Source of the DNA: a bacterium
Lineage (GTDB): Bacteria; Patescibacteriota; Microgenomatia; Levybacterales; UBA12049
NCBI GenBank assembly: GCA_021820025.1
Contig: JAKAEF010000068.1
Span: forward strand, 1-5,864
DNA: 5,864 nucleotides
Reading direction: 5' to 3'
Shown here: positions 4,239-5,864 of the stretch, one piece after another
How positions within the stretch are numbered: position 1 is the stretch's first letter
How the letters are laid out: every line of letters begins with the position of its first letter
Program-made: the position numbers and the translations under genes
The notes under the pieces: generated by a model
The model's database searches: none
What the model was told of the DNA's origin: nothing
What the model saw: only the letters and a program-made list of their open reading frames with translations

Positions 4239-5864
4239 TAAATACGTATTAAAATTTGGAGTTTCATTAGCAATTATCTTTATTGCTTTATATCCAAAGC
4301 TTCCGAGCGTCCACATTAATCACACATGGGTATATATACGACTTGAAGATTTTCTTATTTTGGCTGTTACTGCAATTTGGTTTATTCAACTAATTCGACG
4401 AAAAGTAAAGCTTCCGTTTCCAGTTGCAACACCAATTGTGCTTTATTGGATTGCAGGACTTTGTTCATTAATATTTTCATTATTATTTATTGGTCCTCAT
4501 TTGGCTAATTTTTTCCCTAAAGTTGCTGCCTTGGAATATCTAAGACGCATAGAATACATGATTTTATTTTTTGTCGGCTTTTCAACGGTCAAGAGTGAAC
4601 AAGATATTAAAGATTATCTAAAAATTTTAGCTGTTACCTTAACTGGTGTTATTTTGTATGGTTTTGGACAACGCTGGTATATTATGCTATGGAATGCATT
4701 TCCTCATTTTTTTGAAAAGTATTCATTCTGTTTCCCTTCATTCCAAACGGGAAACGAAGAATTTGCTAAAGGGCTTCCACTTTGTTTGCCTCCCGATGCC
4801 CGTATTACTTCAACATTTGGAGGACATTATGATTTAGCAGCATATTTAGTTTTTGTTATTCCTGTTTTGTTTGGTGCTATTTTTGCATTTAAAAACTGGT
4901 TTGCAAAAGTATACTTTTTTCTTTTATCAATTGGCGGAATAATTTTATTAATACTTACTTCTTCAAGAATTTCTTATGTTGCTTATTTGGTAGGTGCGTG
5001 CTGCATGTTTTTATTTTTAAAAAAGAAGAAATATATACTTCCAATTATTATCATTAGTATTGCTCTTTTAATGTTATTTAGTGCATCAACTGCCAAAAGA
5101 TTTTTAGAAACAATTAGAATTGCATCGGTTGTAACAAATAATCAAGGACAGGTTGTTGGAGTAACAACAAGCAGTTTGCCTCAAGATTTACAAAATAAAA
5201 TTTCAAAAAATCCTGTTGTTGTTAGTGCACCACCTCCATCTCAAAATCTCCCAACAGGATCTAGCTTTATAACGCTTCCTGGACAAGGGACAGAAACAAA
5301 TGTCGCTGTTGTTAAAACAAAAGCGCCAACCAATGTTGCAAAGAATCTTAATTTAGCATACGGCGGAGTAGAAATTTCAACAATTTCTGGAACATTTTTG
5401 GTAAAAAAAGCGTTGGTATATGATATTTCCTTTACCACAAGATTTCAGGGAGAGTGGCCAAGTGCATGGGGAGCATTTATGAGAAATCCAATTTTGGGAA
5501 GCGGATATAGTGCAATTACTTTAGCATCTGATAGTGATTACTTTAGAACTCTTGGAGAATCGGGCGCTCTTGGCTTTTTAACATTTTCATTAGTTTTTGT
5601 TGTTCTGGGTATTTTCTTAAAACAAATTGGTCCCAACGCTCCTAATTCCTTTGCAAAATATGTTGCCTATGGTATGGCTGGTGGAATTGTAGGTTTAGCC
5701 ATTAATGCCACGTTTATAGATGTATTTGAAGCCTCAAAAGTAGCAGAACCTTTATGGTTACTCTTAGGAATCGGGACAGGGGGGTTAATGCTTTATCAAA
5801 AAAAGGCTGTTTTATACAAAAAGGGTTTATTTAGGTTCTTTACCTCAGCTCCATTAATTGGAAT
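4213..5864 (+). CDS. O-antigen ligase/polymerase-like membrane protein (Wzy/WaaL family), 3' end outside window
   Basis: An unbroken frame of 550 codons runs to the window edge. About twelve membrane helices can be read (near 13-29, 45-61, 71-93, 113-126, 137-151, 207-226, 229-249, 252-269, 273-292, 451-468, 483-502, 511-527). Family marks are YIRLEDFLIL (41-50), EYLRRIEYMILFF (108-120), RITSTFGGHYDLAAY (197-211), LTSSRISYVAY (248-258), and, in the large outer loop, the block TRFQGEWPSAWGAFMRNPILGSGY (409-432) leading into DSDYFRTLGESGALGF (440-455). This is the PF04932-type core that joins or polymerises undecaprenyl-linked glycan outside the membrane. The outer loop (about 293-450) includes a Ser/Thr/Pro/Gln-rich stretch at 306-375. 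Asp440 sits where WaaL ligases have the catalytic-motif His. Cys173 and Cys191 lie in an earlier loop. ATG 4213 overlaps the GT2 gene by 26 nt and keeps the whole first helix. Polymerase versus ligase cannot be decided. Confidence 0.88.
   Translation, partial: MNKLLNFFDKYVLKFGVSLAIIFIALYPKLPSVHINHTWVYIRLEDFLILAVTAIWFIQLIRRKVKLPFPVATPIVLYWIAGLCSLIFSLLFIGPHLANFFPKVAALEYLRRIEYMILFFVGFSTVKSEQDIKDYLKILAVTLTGVILYGFGQRWYIMLWNAFPHFFEKYSFCFPSFQTGNEEFAKGLPLCLPPDARITSTFGGHYDLAAYLVFVIPVLFGAIFAFKNWFAKVYFFLLSIGGIILLILTSSRISYVAYLVGACCMFLFLKKKKYILPIIIISIALLMLFSASTAKRFLETIRIASVVTNNQGQVVGVTTSSLPQDLQNKISKNPVVVSAPPPSQNLPTGSSFITLPGQGTETNVAVVKTKAPTNVAKNLNLAYGGVEISTISGTFLVKKALVYDISFTTRFQGEWPSAWGAFMRNPILGSGYSAITLASDSDYFRTLGESGALGFLTFSLVFVVLGIFLKQIGPNAPNSFAKYVAYGMAGGIVGLAINATFIDVFEASKVAEPLWLLLGIGTGGLMLYQKKAVLYKKGLFRFFTSAPLIG

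Noticed and set aside
4646..4837. Plus-strand 63-residue open frame
   Set aside because: It is a shifted frame inside the ligase-like gene, which shows family motifs on both sides of it.
1..5864. Search for a CRISPR array, tRNA, insertion-sequence ends or defence genes
   Set aside because: No spaced direct repeats, cloverleaf, transposase motifs or nuclease cores were seen by eye; the zinc finger at 210-299 is too short to call a nuclease.

Overview
The window is AT-rich, plus-strand-only and tightly packed: eight coding regions, the last running off the right edge. The longest gap between genes is about 70 bases. Both TGA and TAA/TAG act as stops (TGA ends the genes at 2763 and 4238), so the standard bacterial code applies. 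That argues against the Gracilibacteria/Absconditabacteria lineage, which reads UGA as glycine. Small, compact, AT-rich genes, few Shine-Dalgarno sites, a leaderless-looking promoter and the style of the O-antigen-ligase-like protein fit a Patescibacteria (CPR) genome, probably Microgenomates. This placement is an inference from composition and protein style, not a search result.

Left part (1-891): an extended -10 promoter (30-38) sits 7 nt before a 50-residue basic protein (46-198). Eleven bases later comes a 202-residue hybrid (210-818). Its first ~30 residues carry a four-cysteine zinc-finger pattern, and the rest is the C-terminal half of a nucleotide-sugar dehydrogenase without its NAD-binding domain. 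A perfect 10-bp inverted repeat (840-864) lies in the gap that follows.

Right part (892-5864): a 70-residue three-helix membrane microprotein is followed by a tight glycan run. This holds a GT4 glycosyltransferase that stops at its inter-domain linker (1109-1645), a full-length GT4 (1648-2763), a left-handed beta-helix acyltransferase (2760-3353, 4-nt ATGA overlap), a GT2 rhamnosyltransferase-like enzyme (3357-4238) and a polytopic Wzy/WaaL-like protein (4213 to the edge, 26-nt overlap). Together they look like part of a surface polysaccharide locus. The GTs would build the repeat unit on a lipid carrier at the inner face of the membrane, the beta-helix enzyme would acetylate a sugar, and the membrane protein would polymerise the glycan or transfer it outside.

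The most notable points are the two half-enzymes (the dehydrogenase C-half on a foreign zinc-finger N-terminus, and the GT4 N-half directly before a complete GT4). Also notable is the ligase-like protein, which has Asp where the WaaL motif has His and a long low-complexity outer loop. I see no convincing new defence or mobile system, and no tRNA, rRNA, CRISPR array or insertion sequence.
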